DNA from: Gammaproteobacteria bacterium
GTDB taxonomy: Bacteria > Pseudomonadota > Gammaproteobacteria > Pseudomonadales > Pseudohongiellaceae
Length of the DNA: 64,000 bases
NCBI GenBank assembly: GCA_002711845.1
Contig: PASF01000001.1
Coordinates: 186,001-250,000 of the forward strand
Direction: 5' to 3'
Shown one piece after another: positions 53,469 through 62,269 of this stretch (the first letter of the stretch is position 1; each line of letters begins with the position of its first letter). Below the pieces are notes generated by a model, which saw nothing but the letters and a program-made list of their open reading frames with translations, ran no database searches and was not told the origin of the DNA. The translations under genes and the position numbers were made by a program.

Positions 53469-54995
53469 ATGAAAAAGATCTTTCTGAACACCATGGCAGC
53501 GGCACTGGCAGTATTGGCATTTTCGCCGACAATGCATGCCCAGGACATGGACGCCCTTGCCGAGCGCGTCACCGAATTTACGCTGGACAATGGCCTGCAC
53601 TTCATCATCATCGAAAGGCCGGTGGCACCGGTGGCCACCTTTGTCACCTTCGTCAATGTTGGCAGCGTGGATGAACCGGTCAACAACACCGGGGTGGCGC
53701 ACATATTCGAACACATGGCGTTCAAGGGCTCGCGCAATATCGGCACCCGCAACTGGGAGGCGGAGCAGGCCGCGCTGGACAACATGGACGCCGCCTATCA
53801 AGCCTGGCTGGAGGAGTCCTACAGTGCCCAGCCTGACCCGGCGCGTCTTGACGACCTGTGGCAGGCGTTTGAGCGGTGGCAGGAAGAGGCTGGCACCTAC
53901 ATCAACAGTGAGGCGTTTTCACAGTTGATCGAGCGCGAGGGCGGTGTCGAGCTGAACGCCTTTACCAGCGCCGATGCCACCGGTTATTTCTATTCCCTGC
54001 CGCAGAACAAGGCCGAACTGTGGTTTTATCTGGAGGCCGAGCGCTTCCGTGAACCGGTGTTCCGCGAGTTTTATGTGGAAAAAGATGTGATCATGGAAGA
54101 GCGCCGCATGCGTACCGATTCAAATCCACAGGGACGGTTGCTGGAAGAGTTCCTGAGCGTCGCCTACTCAGCACATCCATATCGCAACCCGGTCGTCGGT
54201 TGGGCGTCGGATATCGCCGCCACGACCATTGAGGATACGCAGGCATTTTTCGAAACCTACTACGTGCCCTCCAACATGACGGTCGCCATTGCCGGTGATG
54301 TGGATCCGCAGGAAATGCGGGCACTGGCCGAGACCTACCTGGGGCAGCTGCCCGCCGCCGAGCATCCGCCCAGTGTCAAAACCATCGAGCCACCCCAGCG
54401 CGGTGAACGCCGATTTGTCATTGAGGAACAGAGCCAGCCGCTGTTTATTGCCGGCTACAAAACCGTTTCCGCAGATCACCCCGATGCCGCGGCACTGGAA
54501 ATGCTCAGCACGATTCTGTCGTCAGGCCGTACGTCCCGGCTGTATCGGCGCATGGTGCAGGATGATCAGCTGGCGCTGGGCGTGCAGGCGCTGACCGGCT
54601 TCCCCGGCTCGCGTTTTCCATCGCTGTTTGTCACCTTTGCCGTGCCCAATGCCGGCGTGCCGCTGACGGATATCGAGCGGGTGCTGGAGGAAGAAATAGA
54701 CAAGGCCAAGGCCGGCGACATTGAACAGCAGGAACTGGACCGTGCAGTGACCAACGCGCGCGCAGGCGCTGTCCGTGGTCTCAATTCCAACATGGGGCTG
54801 GCTCTCAACATGGCGCAGGCCCACGCTCAACGTGGCAGCTGGCAACAGGCGTTTACCTACCTGGACGATCTTGAAGCGGTCACGCTGGACGACCTGCAGC
54901 GCGTGGCGCAAACCTATCTGGTGAAGAACAATCGCACCGTGGGCAGTATTCAGAATGCTGCCAGCACCGGGATGCAAGGAGGGGCAGGCCAATGA
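53469..54995 (+). CDS. M16 zinc peptidase, catalytic subunit
   Basis: 508 residues with signal peptide (MAAALAVLAFSPTMHA). Zinc motif HxxEH as HIFEHMAF (His78, Glu81, His82); the third ligand is probably Glu204 in the FYVEKDVIMEE helix. The gap between them is longer than the usual 76 residues because of a helical insert (about 96-145). EGGVELNAFTSADATGYFYSLP and the C-terminal half are standard M16B. Periplasmic. Overlaps the next gene by 4 bp, which encodes its presumed partner. Confidence 0.93.
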   Translation: MKKIFLNTMAAALAVLAFSPTMHAQDMDALAERVTEFTLDNGLHFIIIERPVAPVATFVTFVNVGSVDEPVNNTGVAHIFEHMAFKGSRNIGTRNWEAEQAALDNMDAAYQAWLEESYSAQPDPARLDDLWQAFERWQEEAGTYINSEAFSQLIEREGGVELNAFTSADATGYFYSLPQNKAELWFYLEAERFREPVFREFYVEKDVIMEERRMRTDSNPQGRLLEEFLSVAYSAHPYRNPVVGWASDIAATTIEDTQAFFETYYVPSNMTVAIAGDVDPQEMRALAETYLGQLPAAEHPPSVKTIEPPQRGERRFVIEEQSQPLFIAGYKTVSADHPDAAALEMLSTILSSGRTSRLYRRMVQDDQLALGVQALTGFPGSRFPSLFVTFAVPNAGVPLTDIERVLEEEIDKAKAGDIEQQELDRAVTNARAGAVRGLNSNMGLALNMAQAHAQRGSWQQAFTYLDDLEAVTLDDLQRVAQTYLVKNNRTVGSIQNAASTGMQGGAGQ

Positions 54996-56440
54996 TCAAC
55001 ATGATGCGTTTTGCGGCGGCGGCCGTTGCCACTGTCTGGCTCGTGTCTCCGGTGCTTGCCCAGGGTCAAAATCAGGCGCAGAGCCGACCCTGGGAAGCGT
55101 TTGACTACCCGCCCCTCAACAATTTCGACATGCCGGCACTGGAAATCTTTGAACTCGGCAACGGCATTCGCTTCTATCTGGTCGAGGATCGGGAGCTGCC
55201 GCTCATCGATGTTAACGTCATGGTGCGCACCGGCGGTATTCTGGTGCCCGACGAACAGGTCGGCCTGCAGTCGCTGACCGGCACCGTCATGCGCAGCGGA
55301 GGCACCCGTGAGTATCCGGGCGATATGCTTAATGAGCTGCTGGAAGATCGGGCGGCCGTGATGGAAACCGGTATCGGTTTCACCTCCGGCTCGGCGCGTT
55401 TTAATGTGCTGTCAGAGGACTTCACCGAGCTGTTGCCGGTGTTTGTCGACCTGCTGCGCAACCCGGCCTTCCCCGAGGACCGCATCGAGCTGGCAAAAAC
55501 CCAGCAGCGTAGCAGCATCGCCCGCCGCAACGATGATCAGGGGTCGGTGGCGGGACGTGAATTCCAGCGCCTGATTTATGGTCAGGACTCACCTTACAGT
55601 CGCCGCATCGAGTATGCCACACTGGACACTATCAGCCGGGAAGACATGGTCGATTTTCATCGTCGCTCCTTTGTTGGCCGCAACATGATGATTGGGGTCA
55701 CTGGCGATTTTGACATGGCGCAGATGAAGGACTGGCTGACCGAGGCATTTACCGGGCTGCCTGCAGGCGATGCTCTGACGCTGGACTTTCCGCCAGTGGA
55801 CTACGACTTTACGCCGGGCGTCTTTTTCGTCGACAAGCCTGATGTCAACCAGAGCTATGTGCTGCTTGGACATATCGGTGGCATGCGGGACAATCCCGAT
55901 TACGCCGCCCTGCAGGTGATGAACCGGATTTTGAGTGGCGGTTTCTCCAGCCGCTTGATGCAGGTGGTGCGCAGTGAACTGGGGCTGGCCTACTCGGTGT
56001 TTGGTTCCTACGGCAGCGGTGTGCAATTCCCGGGTACCTTCACGGCCGGGGTGATGACACAAAGCGAATCAACCGCTGACGCCATCGCCGCCATTATCGG
56101 GCAGATTGAACGCCTGCAGGATGAGGTTGTCAGTGATGAAGAACTGGCACGTACCAAGGATCAGTTCCTCAACACACTGGTGTTTCAATACACCAGTATC
56201 GCGTCGGTGTTGCGGGAGCGCATGTCCAATGACTACGCGGGTTTGCCGCCGGATACCTTTGAACGCCTGGTCGAGGAGGTCAGCGCCGTGACGGTGGATG
56301 ACATTCAGCGCGTTGCCCGTCAGTACCTGCGCCCCGATGCCCTCCGCATACTGGTGGTGGGTAACAGTGCCGAACTGGGCGACCAGCTTGAGGTGTTTGG
56401 CCCCGTCAACGATGTGGACATTGCCATTCCGGAGCGCTGA
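54992..56440 (+). CDS. M16 peptidase-like non-catalytic partner
   Basis: 482 residues with signal peptide (FAAAAVATVWLVSPVLA). Same M16B fold (FELGNGIRFYLVEDRELPLIDVNVMV, LTGTVMRSGGTREYPGD, FSSRLMQVVRSELGLAYSVFGSY) but the HxxEH position has no zinc ligands (GLQSLTGTVM). It keeps the Arg and Tyr in VRSELGLAYS that bind substrate in the non-catalytic subunits of heterodimeric M16B enzymes. AGGAGGGG precedes the ATG. Confidence 0.92.
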   Translation: MINMMRFAAAAVATVWLVSPVLAQGQNQAQSRPWEAFDYPPLNNFDMPALEIFELGNGIRFYLVEDRELPLIDVNVMVRTGGILVPDEQVGLQSLTGTVMRSGGTREYPGDMLNELLEDRAAVMETGIGFTSGSARFNVLSEDFTELLPVFVDLLRNPAFPEDRIELAKTQQRSSIARRNDDQGSVAGREFQRLIYGQDSPYSRRIEYATLDTISREDMVDFHRRSFVGRNMMIGVTGDFDMAQMKDWLTEAFTGLPAGDALTLDFPPVDYDFTPGVFFVDKPDVNQSYVLLGHIGGMRDNPDYAALQVMNRILSGGFSSRLMQVVRSELGLAYSVFGSYGSGVQFPGTFTAGVMTQSESTADAIAAIIGQIERLQDEVVSDEELARTKDQFLNTLVFQYTSIASVLRERMSNDYAGLPPDTFERLVEEVSAVTVDDIQRVARQYLRPDALRILVVGNSAELGDQLEVFGPVNDVDIAIPER

Positions 56441-56441
56441 C

Positions 56442-57200
56442 ATGCGTTTGGGCACAACCTTGCATATCGGCAGGCTTACGGTTCAGGTTGATGCCTTCAT
56501 TCTGTTATGCATCTTCCTGAGCTGCGGCATGTTTGTCAGTCTGGGTTTCTGGCAGCTGGATCGGGCCGCAGAAAAGCGTTCTCAGGCTGACGCCTGGCGG
56601 GCGGCCGTAGAGGCAGAGCCTGTGCCCTTTGCGGCGATACAGGCGAGCGACGACGCGCGTGAGACGCTGGTGTCCAACAATCGCCGGGTGGCCTTGGAAG
56701 GCAGCTTTCAGAACGAAATCTCCTTTCTGGTGTTATACCAGTTTTTTCAGGGCCGGCCCGGCTACGAACTGGTGACGCCGGTGCGCCCGGCAGGCGGCGG
56801 CGACCTGGTGCTGGTCAGCCGGGGCTGGATTGCCCCGGACGACAACGGCGGTCGTCCCGACGTGCCTGTGGTCGCGGGCACGCAGTCCATGATCGCGCGT
56901 CTGTATCTGCCGGACACTGACATTCCGCCGGGCGACATCACTGATGACAGTTGGCCGGTGCGCATGCCCCGACTGAACGTCACGCAGGCCGGCCGCCTGC
57001 TCGGCGAACCGGTCTATCCGCATGTGTTGCGCCTGGAATCAGGTCAGCCCGGCGTGCAGGGCCAGCACTGGTCACAACCGGATTTCAGTACTCGCAGTCA
57101 TTATGCCTATACGGCACAATGGTTTGGCCTGGCGGTATTGGTGCTGCTGGCGTCACTGGCGTATGCCAGCAATATACTGACGCTGTTACGCGAACGATAA
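56442..57200 (+). CDS. SURF1-family protein (cytochrome oxidase assembly)
   Basis: 252 residues: N-terminal helix (FILLCIFLSCGMFVSLGFWQLDRA), periplasmic domain (NNRRVALEGSF, LVLYQFFQGRPGYELVTPVR, LVLVSRGWIAPDD) and C-terminal helix after SHYAYTAQWFGLAVLVLLASLAY. GFWQLDRA, SRGW and YAxQWF are SURF1 landmarks. It helps insert haem a in cytochrome c oxidase in other bacteria. No cox or haem-a genes are in this window. One base separates it from the M16 stop. Confidence 0.88.
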   Translation: MRLGTTLHIGRLTVQVDAFILLCIFLSCGMFVSLGFWQLDRAAEKRSQADAWRAAVEAEPVPFAAIQASDDARETLVSNNRRVALEGSFQNEISFLVLYQFFQGRPGYELVTPVRPAGGGDLVLVSRGWIAPDDNGGRPDVPVVAGTQSMIARLYLPDTDIPPGDITDDSWPVRMPRLNVTQAGRLLGEPVYPHVLRLESGQPGVQGQHWSQPDFSTRSHYAYTAQWFGLAVLVLLASLAYASNILTLLRER

Positions 57201-57242
57201 AAGGCGTATAGTGCGGCGGTTTTTTGCGGAGTTCCCGAACTT

Positions 57243-58784
57243 ATGTCTCAGCTCTATCTGGTTGTCGATGACCTCAGTCAGTGGACGCACACCTTGCCTG
57301 GTGAGGCGGTCATCAGCTTTGAAACCTATCTCACCGAACACCCCATCAAGGGGCAGAAGAAGACGCGGATCATCAATCTGTGCAACACCGATCAGTACCT
57401 GAGTACCGGGTATTACTGCTCTCTGCTGGCTGAGGCGCGCGGCCACAAAGTGCTGCCGCCGGCCAACACCCTGACTGATCTGAGCAGTCAACAATTGACG
57501 CTGGTGCAGGCAGCCGAGGTCCTGGAAGACCTGGATCAGAAAGACCTGACACGCACCGATGACGGTTACGCTTTCCGCATCTATTTTGGCCGGACGGCAC
57601 TACCACAGCTCAAGATGCTGGCGCGACGCCTGTTCGAGCGTTTCCCCTGTCCCATTCTGGAGGTGCGTCTGGCATTTATCCCGGGGCTGCCCGCCGCCGC
57701 GGATATGCCGGCAGAAGCTGTAGCGCCGGTTGATGCCGGCGGCGATGCCAGTGTTGTGGACAGCTGGCAGATACGCACGGTACATGCGGTTGCCTACGCC
57801 CAACTGGATGCGCAGGAGATGCCCGAGTTTGTCTCGGCGCTGGAGAAATTTACCCAGAGCGTGTGGCGCAAGCCGCGCAGCAGCAAAGCCAGCCGCTGGG
57901 ACATGGCGATACTGGTCAATCCGCGTGAGAAACTGCCGCCCAGTGACGCCAAGGCGCTCAGAAAGATGGAACGGGCGGCCCAAAAAATGGGCTTCGCGGT
58001 GGAGTTCATCGGGCCGCAGGATTACGCCCGTCTGGGTGAGTTTGATGCACTGTTTATTCGCGAAACCACGGCCATTGATCACCATACCTATCGCTTTGCG
58101 CGCAAGGCAGAGATTGAAGGCCTGGTGGTGATGGATGACCCCACGTCCATCCTGCGCTGTTGCAACAAAGTATTCCTGCAGGATGCTTTTACCTACAATG
58201 ACGTACCCACACCGTTAACCCGCATTGTGTCGTCGGGCGACGACGCTTCTCTGGATGCGCTGGAGTCCGCGTTCAGCTACCCGATCGTGCTTAAAATACC
58301 CAACAGTGCGTTTTCGGTCGGTGTCATGAAGGCCGAAGACCGGGCCATGTTAAAGAAAATGTTGAATGAGCTGCTGGCTAAATCTGCCCTCATTCTGGCC
58401 CAGGAGTATCTGTATACCGAGTTCGATTGGCGGGTAGGGGTGCTCAACAACCGGCCACTGTTTGCCTGTCGGTATTTCATGGCCAAGGGCCATTGGCAGA
58501 TATACAACCATGGTGAGGATCGCATCGGCAGTGGCGGCTGGGAAACCCTGCCCACCTATGAGGTGCCCAAGGCTGTGCTGGACGCTGCGCTGAAATCAGC
58601 CCGGATTATTGGCGACGGACTGTATGGTATTGATATCAAGCAGCAGGGCAATAAGGTGTATGTGATTGAAGTGAATGACAACCCCAGCCTTGAGGAAGGC
58701 GTGGAAGATGCCTTTATCGGCGATGAGCTTTACATGCAGATCATGAGCGAGTTTGCACGGCGCCTCGAGAACCGCGGCCGCTGA
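57243..58784 (+). CDS. RimK-like ATP-grasp ligase with N-terminal RLAN-type domain
   Basis: 513 residues. The N-terminal region (LYLVVDDLSQWTHTLPGE, NLCNTDQYLSTGYYCSLLAEARGHKVLP) is the domain found ahead of ATP-grasp in a RimK-like subgroup. The ATP-grasp part follows: LRCCNKVFLQDAFTYNDVPTP, SYPIVLKIPNSAFSVGV, AQEYLYTEFDWRVGVL, and metal ligands in VIEVNDNPSLEEGVED. It should join an amino acid or amine to a carboxyl of a peptide or metabolite, substrate unknown. Family members often neighbour GNAT-peptidase fusions, exactly as here, but in this window the partner is on the opposite strand with a 44-bp 3' overlap. Confidence 0.85.
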   Translation: MSQLYLVVDDLSQWTHTLPGEAVISFETYLTEHPIKGQKKTRIINLCNTDQYLSTGYYCSLLAEARGHKVLPPANTLTDLSSQQLTLVQAAEVLEDLDQKDLTRTDDGYAFRIYFGRTALPQLKMLARRLFERFPCPILEVRLAFIPGLPAAADMPAEAVAPVDAGGDASVVDSWQIRTVHAVAYAQLDAQEMPEFVSALEKFTQSVWRKPRSSKASRWDMAILVNPREKLPPSDAKALRKMERAAQKMGFAVEFIGPQDYARLGEFDALFIRETTAIDHHTYRFARKAEIEGLVVMDDPTSILRCCNKVFLQDAFTYNDVPTPLTRIVSSGDDASLDALESAFSYPIVLKIPNSAFSVGVMKAEDRAMLKKMLNELLAKSALILAQEYLYTEFDWRVGVLNNRPLFACRYFMAKGHWQIYNHGEDRIGSGGWETLPTYEVPKAVLDAALKSARIIGDGLYGIDIKQQGNKVYVIEVNDNPSLEEGVEDAFIGDELYMQIMSEFARRLENRGR

Positions 58785-59892
58785 TCACGACCGCGGTGCG
58801 CAGTTTGTCCTTGCCGAACTGCGACATGCGGCTGAAGTCATTGCGGGCGATGGGCAGGTCTTCACAATCCAGCCCGGTCTGTTCTTCCAGCGACGGATCC
58901 GGGTCGTGCACAAAAAAGCAGGCATCATCAAAGGCGGTGATGGTCACCCAGTGGGGGGCTTTTTTGCGATCCAGTCGATAACTGCTGACCAGCGCCAGGA
59001 CAATGGCGCCATCCTTGATGGCCTGTTCCAGTTCCAGCTGGGTGACGTCCTGAAAATGCACCGGGATCTGGTTGGCGTTGACCCGTTCGAGAAACTGGTC
59101 ATGCACCAGCGCCATGATCAGCTTCTTGTCCGGATCCCGGACACCCTCCAGAAACAGTGGCCCACTCTGGTTGACATAGATCCGGGCATTAAAACCGCGT
59201 TTGTGTGCCGCCAGAGCCAGCCCGAAGGGATGGCAGCCGCCATGCCCGGAGGTCATGAAAATGGTTGTCGCTTCACGCCAGATGTCGAGTTCGGTGGCCT
59301 GGTCGGGCTGCCGGCGCGCATCCAGCGTCGCCATCGCCATCATCAATGAGGCCGGCCCGCAGGTAAAACCGGTGGTTTGCTGGTACCAGGGTACCGAGTG
59401 GCCGCGTTTGCGTTTGGGGGCATCGCGGATGATTTTCTGCATGCGCAGGGCATCACGATGGTCCTCGTAATAATCCTCAAACGTGCCAAATGCAACATAA
59501 CCAGCGGATTCGTAGAGTCTGATCGCGGCGGCATTGTCCTTGGCCACCTCCAGGCGCATGAAAAAGCGCTGGCGATTGACCGAGGCCGTTTCCAGGGCTT
59601 GCAGCAGTTTTGCGGCAATACCCTTGCCGCGTGCCTCCTGCGCGATAGCAATGGAGTACAGGCGCGCCAGGTGGGTGGCACCGTGGAACAGTACCAGTCC
59701 GTAACCCAGCAGGCGCCCGTGTTCCACGGCGACCATGAACTCGCGGTTAGTCGCCTGAATCCAGTGCCGCAAACGTCGTCGACTGAGCCGGTCAGTGTCA
59801 AAGCTGGCCTTCTCCAGGTCATGCAGCGCATCAAGATCTGCCAGCTCGGCTGGCCTGATCCTGATGCTACTCTTGGATTTTGCTTGCGGCAT
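58741..59892 (-). CDS. GNAT acetyltransferase fused to C39-like cysteine peptidase
   Basis: 383 residues, two domains. N-terminal GNAT (IRPAELADLDALHDLEKASF, acetyl-CoA loop QEARGKGIAAKLL, NAAAIRLYESAGYVAFG). C-terminal papain-like domain: nucleophile Cys in TTGFTCGPASLMMAM, His in KAPHWVTITAFDD, Asp in VHDPDPS. Acts on a protein or peptide in the cytoplasm (no signal or membrane segments). It may process or acetylate the same product made by the convergent ATP-grasp enzyme (inference from genomic pairing). Follows the OmpA lipoprotein by 17 bp. Confidence 0.88.
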   Translation of the reverse strand: MPQAKSKSSIRIRPAELADLDALHDLEKASFDTDRLSRRRLRHWIQATNREFMVAVEHGRLLGYGLVLFHGATHLARLYSIAIAQEARGKGIAAKLLQALETASVNRQRFFMRLEVAKDNAAAIRLYESAGYVAFGTFEDYYEDHRDALRMQKIIRDAPKRKRGHSVPWYQQTTGFTCGPASLMMAMATLDARRQPDQATELDIWREATTIFMTSGHGGCHPFGLALAAHKRGFNARIYVNQSGPLFLEGVRDPDKKLIMALVHDQFLERVNANQIPVHFQDVTQLELEQAIKDGAIVLALVSSYRLDRKKAPHWVTITAFDDACFFVHDPDPSLEEQTGLDCEDLPIARNDFSRMSQFGKDKLRTAVVISGRGSRGAVQTRS

Positions 59893-59909
59893 TGATATCC
59901 GGACAGTCC

Positions 59910-60554
59910 TTACTGTAGGGCAACAATCTGCAGCTCGACGCGGCGGTTTGCCGCGCGGCCGGACTCGGTGTCATTGCTGGCGACCGGCTGATCCGGACCC
60001 ATACCCTGGCTGATCAGGCGGTTCTGATCGATGCCGGTACTGGCCAGGTAGTTGGCCACGCTGGTAGCCCGGCGGTTGGACAAATCGTAGTTGTAATCAC
60101 GCGAGCCGGTAGAGTCAGTGTGACCGGTTACACGAAGGCGCGTGTCAGTAAATTTGTACAGAACTTCCGATACAGAATTCAGCACCGGTTCAAAGTTTGG
60201 CCGGATGGTGTAGGAATCGGTGGCAAAGGTGATATTGCCCGGCATGATCAGATCCAACTGGTCGCCATTGCGACGTATCTGCACGCCGGTGCCTTGCAAC
60301 TCTTCACGCAACTCCGCTTCCTGGGCATCCATATAGGCGCCAACACCGGCACCAATGGCGCCACAACCCAGCGCAGCATTGCGGGCGCGCTGGCCACTTT
60401 CGGCGGCGCCAATCAGGCCGCAGACAACCCCGCCAAGGGCGCCGTAAGTGGCCGCCCGGCTTGCCTGTTGCTGACCGGTGTAGGGGTTTGTGGTGCAGGC
60501 GGCCAGCGCCGCGGCAGCCAGCATCAATACGGAAAATTTTATCAGTCTGGTCAT
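59910..60554 (-). CDS. OmpA-family lipoprotein (YiaD-like)
   Basis: 214 residues. Lipobox LAACTTNP, a glycine-zipper region (YGALGGVVCGLIGAAESG, LGCGAIGAGVGAYMD), then an OmpA-like peptidoglycan-binding domain (TFATDSYTIRPNFEPVL, VTGHTDSTGSRDYN, LSNRRATSVANYL, RAANRRVEL). Outer-membrane lipoprotein anchoring to peptidoglycan. AAAGGAG before the ATG supports the start. Confidence 0.93.
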   Translation of the reverse strand: MTRLIKFSVLMLAAAALAACTTNPYTGQQQASRAATYGALGGVVCGLIGAAESGQRARNAALGCGAIGAGVGAYMDAQEAELREELQGTGVQIRRNGDQLDLIMPGNITFATDSYTIRPNFEPVLNSVSEVLYKFTDTRLRVTGHTDSTGSRDYNYDLSNRRATSVANYLASTGIDQNRLISQGMGPDQPVASNDTESGRAANRRVELQIVALQ

Positions 60555-60687
60555 AATCGTCACTCCTTTGTGAACTGCAGAGTCTGCACAGTCTATCATG
60601 CCGGTCGGCACATTAACGTTACATTAACGGATCAGCCTGCGGATATATTCCGGACGTGCGCCAACGGGCGCTACAGGCGGTGCGGGG

Positions 60688-61698
60688 CTATTCGGCGGAC
60701 AGGATGGCGCGGGCCACTGCGCGACCGCTCAACCAGGCGCCCTCCACACGGCCGCCATGCAGCCAGTCGCCGCACAGGCCCAGCTTCAGAGCGGCATCCC
60801 AGACAAAAACCCGGGCGTCGGGTGCTGCGTCCGGCTCGGAGTAACGCCAGCGGTGTGCTGTCGCCGATTCGGGTGCGGGCCCCCCCAGGGTGGTCAATGC
60901 GGCGACCAGAGCCTGGATCACATCGTCAGCACTGTCTTCCAGATGTTGCTCGCTCCAGTGGGTGGTGGCGTGCAGGGTCCAGGTTTCGCGGGCTGGGCGC
61001 CCGGGTTTGCTGCTGTCGCGGGCGATCCAGCGTAGCGGCCCGGCATTGACGAAGGCCGCGGCAAAGGGCAGCGCGACCCTGGCATTGAACTGCAGCATCA
61101 CCGCCCAGCAAGGACGCATGGGGAGGGACTCGCACAAGGCGGTCGTGGCCGCCGCATGCGGCCGGGTCAGGTCCGCTGCCTGTGCCGGCGGGATAGCCAG
61201 CACCACGGCATCAAACACCGTGCTTTCCAGCGCCGCCCGACCATCAGTGGCGTCGTCAAAGCGCAATTGCCAGCGGTGGTTGGCATTGACCAGTTCGATC
61301 ACGCGCGCCGACACATTGACCGTCAGCGCGTCGGCCAGCCAGCGTGCCGGAGATGACATGCGGGGCACGCCAACATAACGCCGTGTGGTTCCGTCATTGC
61401 GATGCGGTGCGCCGTCACCCAGGACGGCAATATCAGGTTGCCACAAATCCGCCACACCGGCCTGCTGCCAGCGATCCAGCTCCTGCAGGAACAGCGGGTC
61501 GCGCGCGGTAAAATATTGCGCGCCATGGTCAGCCTGCCAGCCGTCGCCGCGGCGTGTGCTCATGCGGCCTCCGGTGCCACGCGATTTATCGAACACACTG
61601 ACGCGCATGCCCAGCGCCTCCAGTTGTGTCGCGCAGGACAACCCGGCAATGCCGGCGCCGATCACGGCAATGTGGGGGGTGTGCAGCGCACAGCTCAT
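60688..61698 (-). CDS. FAD-dependent oxidoreductase (renalase-like)
   Basis: 336 residues. Dinucleotide loop IGAGIAGLSCATQLEALG and FDKSRGTGGRMSTRR at the N-terminus, DHGAQYFTARDP, and the FAD-binding C-terminal segment LGLCGDWLHGGRVEGAWLSGRAVARAIL. Belongs to the renalase-like amine-oxidase/NAD(P)-FAD family; the substrate is unknown. Overlaps the lipocalin stop by 4 bp, last gene of a four-gene operon. Confidence 0.9.
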   Translation of the reverse strand: MSCALHTPHIAVIGAGIAGLSCATQLEALGMRVSVFDKSRGTGGRMSTRRGDGWQADHGAQYFTARDPLFLQELDRWQQAGVADLWQPDIAVLGDGAPHRNDGTTRRYVGVPRMSSPARWLADALTVNVSARVIELVNANHRWQLRFDDATDGRAALESTVFDAVVLAIPPAQAADLTRPHAAATTALCESLPMRPCWAVMLQFNARVALPFAAAFVNAGPLRWIARDSSKPGRPARETWTLHATTHWSEQHLEDSADDVIQALVAALTTLGGPAPESATAHRWRYSEPDAAPDARVFVWDAALKLGLCGDWLHGGRVEGAWLSGRAVARAILSAE

Positions 61699-62255
61699 GG
61701 CAGGTGTCGCTGCTGATCGACTTCGATCAGTTCGTCCAGCGGAAAGCCGCCGGCGCGTGCCTGCGCCAACAAGGTGTCATACACATCAGTATCCAGTATC
61801 GGCTCGCGTGCCAGAATCCACAGGTAGTCACGCGTTGGACCGCTGACCATGGCCCACTGATAGTGGTCGTGATCCAGCGCAATGACGTGATAACCACCAT
61901 AAAACGGACCAAAAAAGCTCACCTTCAATGAGCCCTGGTCTGGGTCGCCGACAAACTTCGCGCGGCCTTCGGCCTCGTCCCATTGCTGTTCATTCTCATC
62001 ATAACCCCGGTTCAGCACGCGCACGCTGTTGTCGTCCTGCAGGGCATAGTCGGCTGTCACGTTGCTGAGGCCACGCTCGAAGCGGTGATCCAGGCGGGCG
62101 ATTTCGTACCAGCGGCCGGTGTAGCGATTGATGTCAAAATCCTTCACCGCGGTCAGCCCGTCGGGCGGCGCCGATGAACAGGCTGCCAGCATGCCCGCCA
62201 GTAGCAGCGTCACCAGCGCGCGAGGTAAACATGTTCGGGTCAATCCTGTGCGCAT
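61695..62255 (-). CDS. blc: Lipocalin family lipoprotein (Blc-like)
   Basis: 186 residues. Lipobox LLLAGMLAACSS, then the lipocalin GxW motif (DINRYTGRWYEIARLDHRFERG), LSNVTADYAL, FFGPFYGGYHVIALDHDHYQWAMV and REPILDTDVYDTLL. Outer-membrane lipoprotein that binds fatty acids or lysophospholipids. I use ATG 62255 (AGGTAA upstream, normal signal length); ATG 62276 overlaps the SDR stop and is an alternative. Confidence 0.93.
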   Translation of the reverse strand: MRTGLTRTCLPRALVTLLLAGMLAACSSAPPDGLTAVKDFDINRYTGRWYEIARLDHRFERGLSNVTADYALQDDNSVRVLNRGYDENEQQWDEAEGRAKFVGDPDQGSLKVSFFGPFYGGYHVIALDHDHYQWAMVSGPTRDYLWILAREPILDTDVYDTLLAQARAGGFPLDELIEVDQQRHLP

Positions 62256-62269
62256 AATAAAGTTACCTG

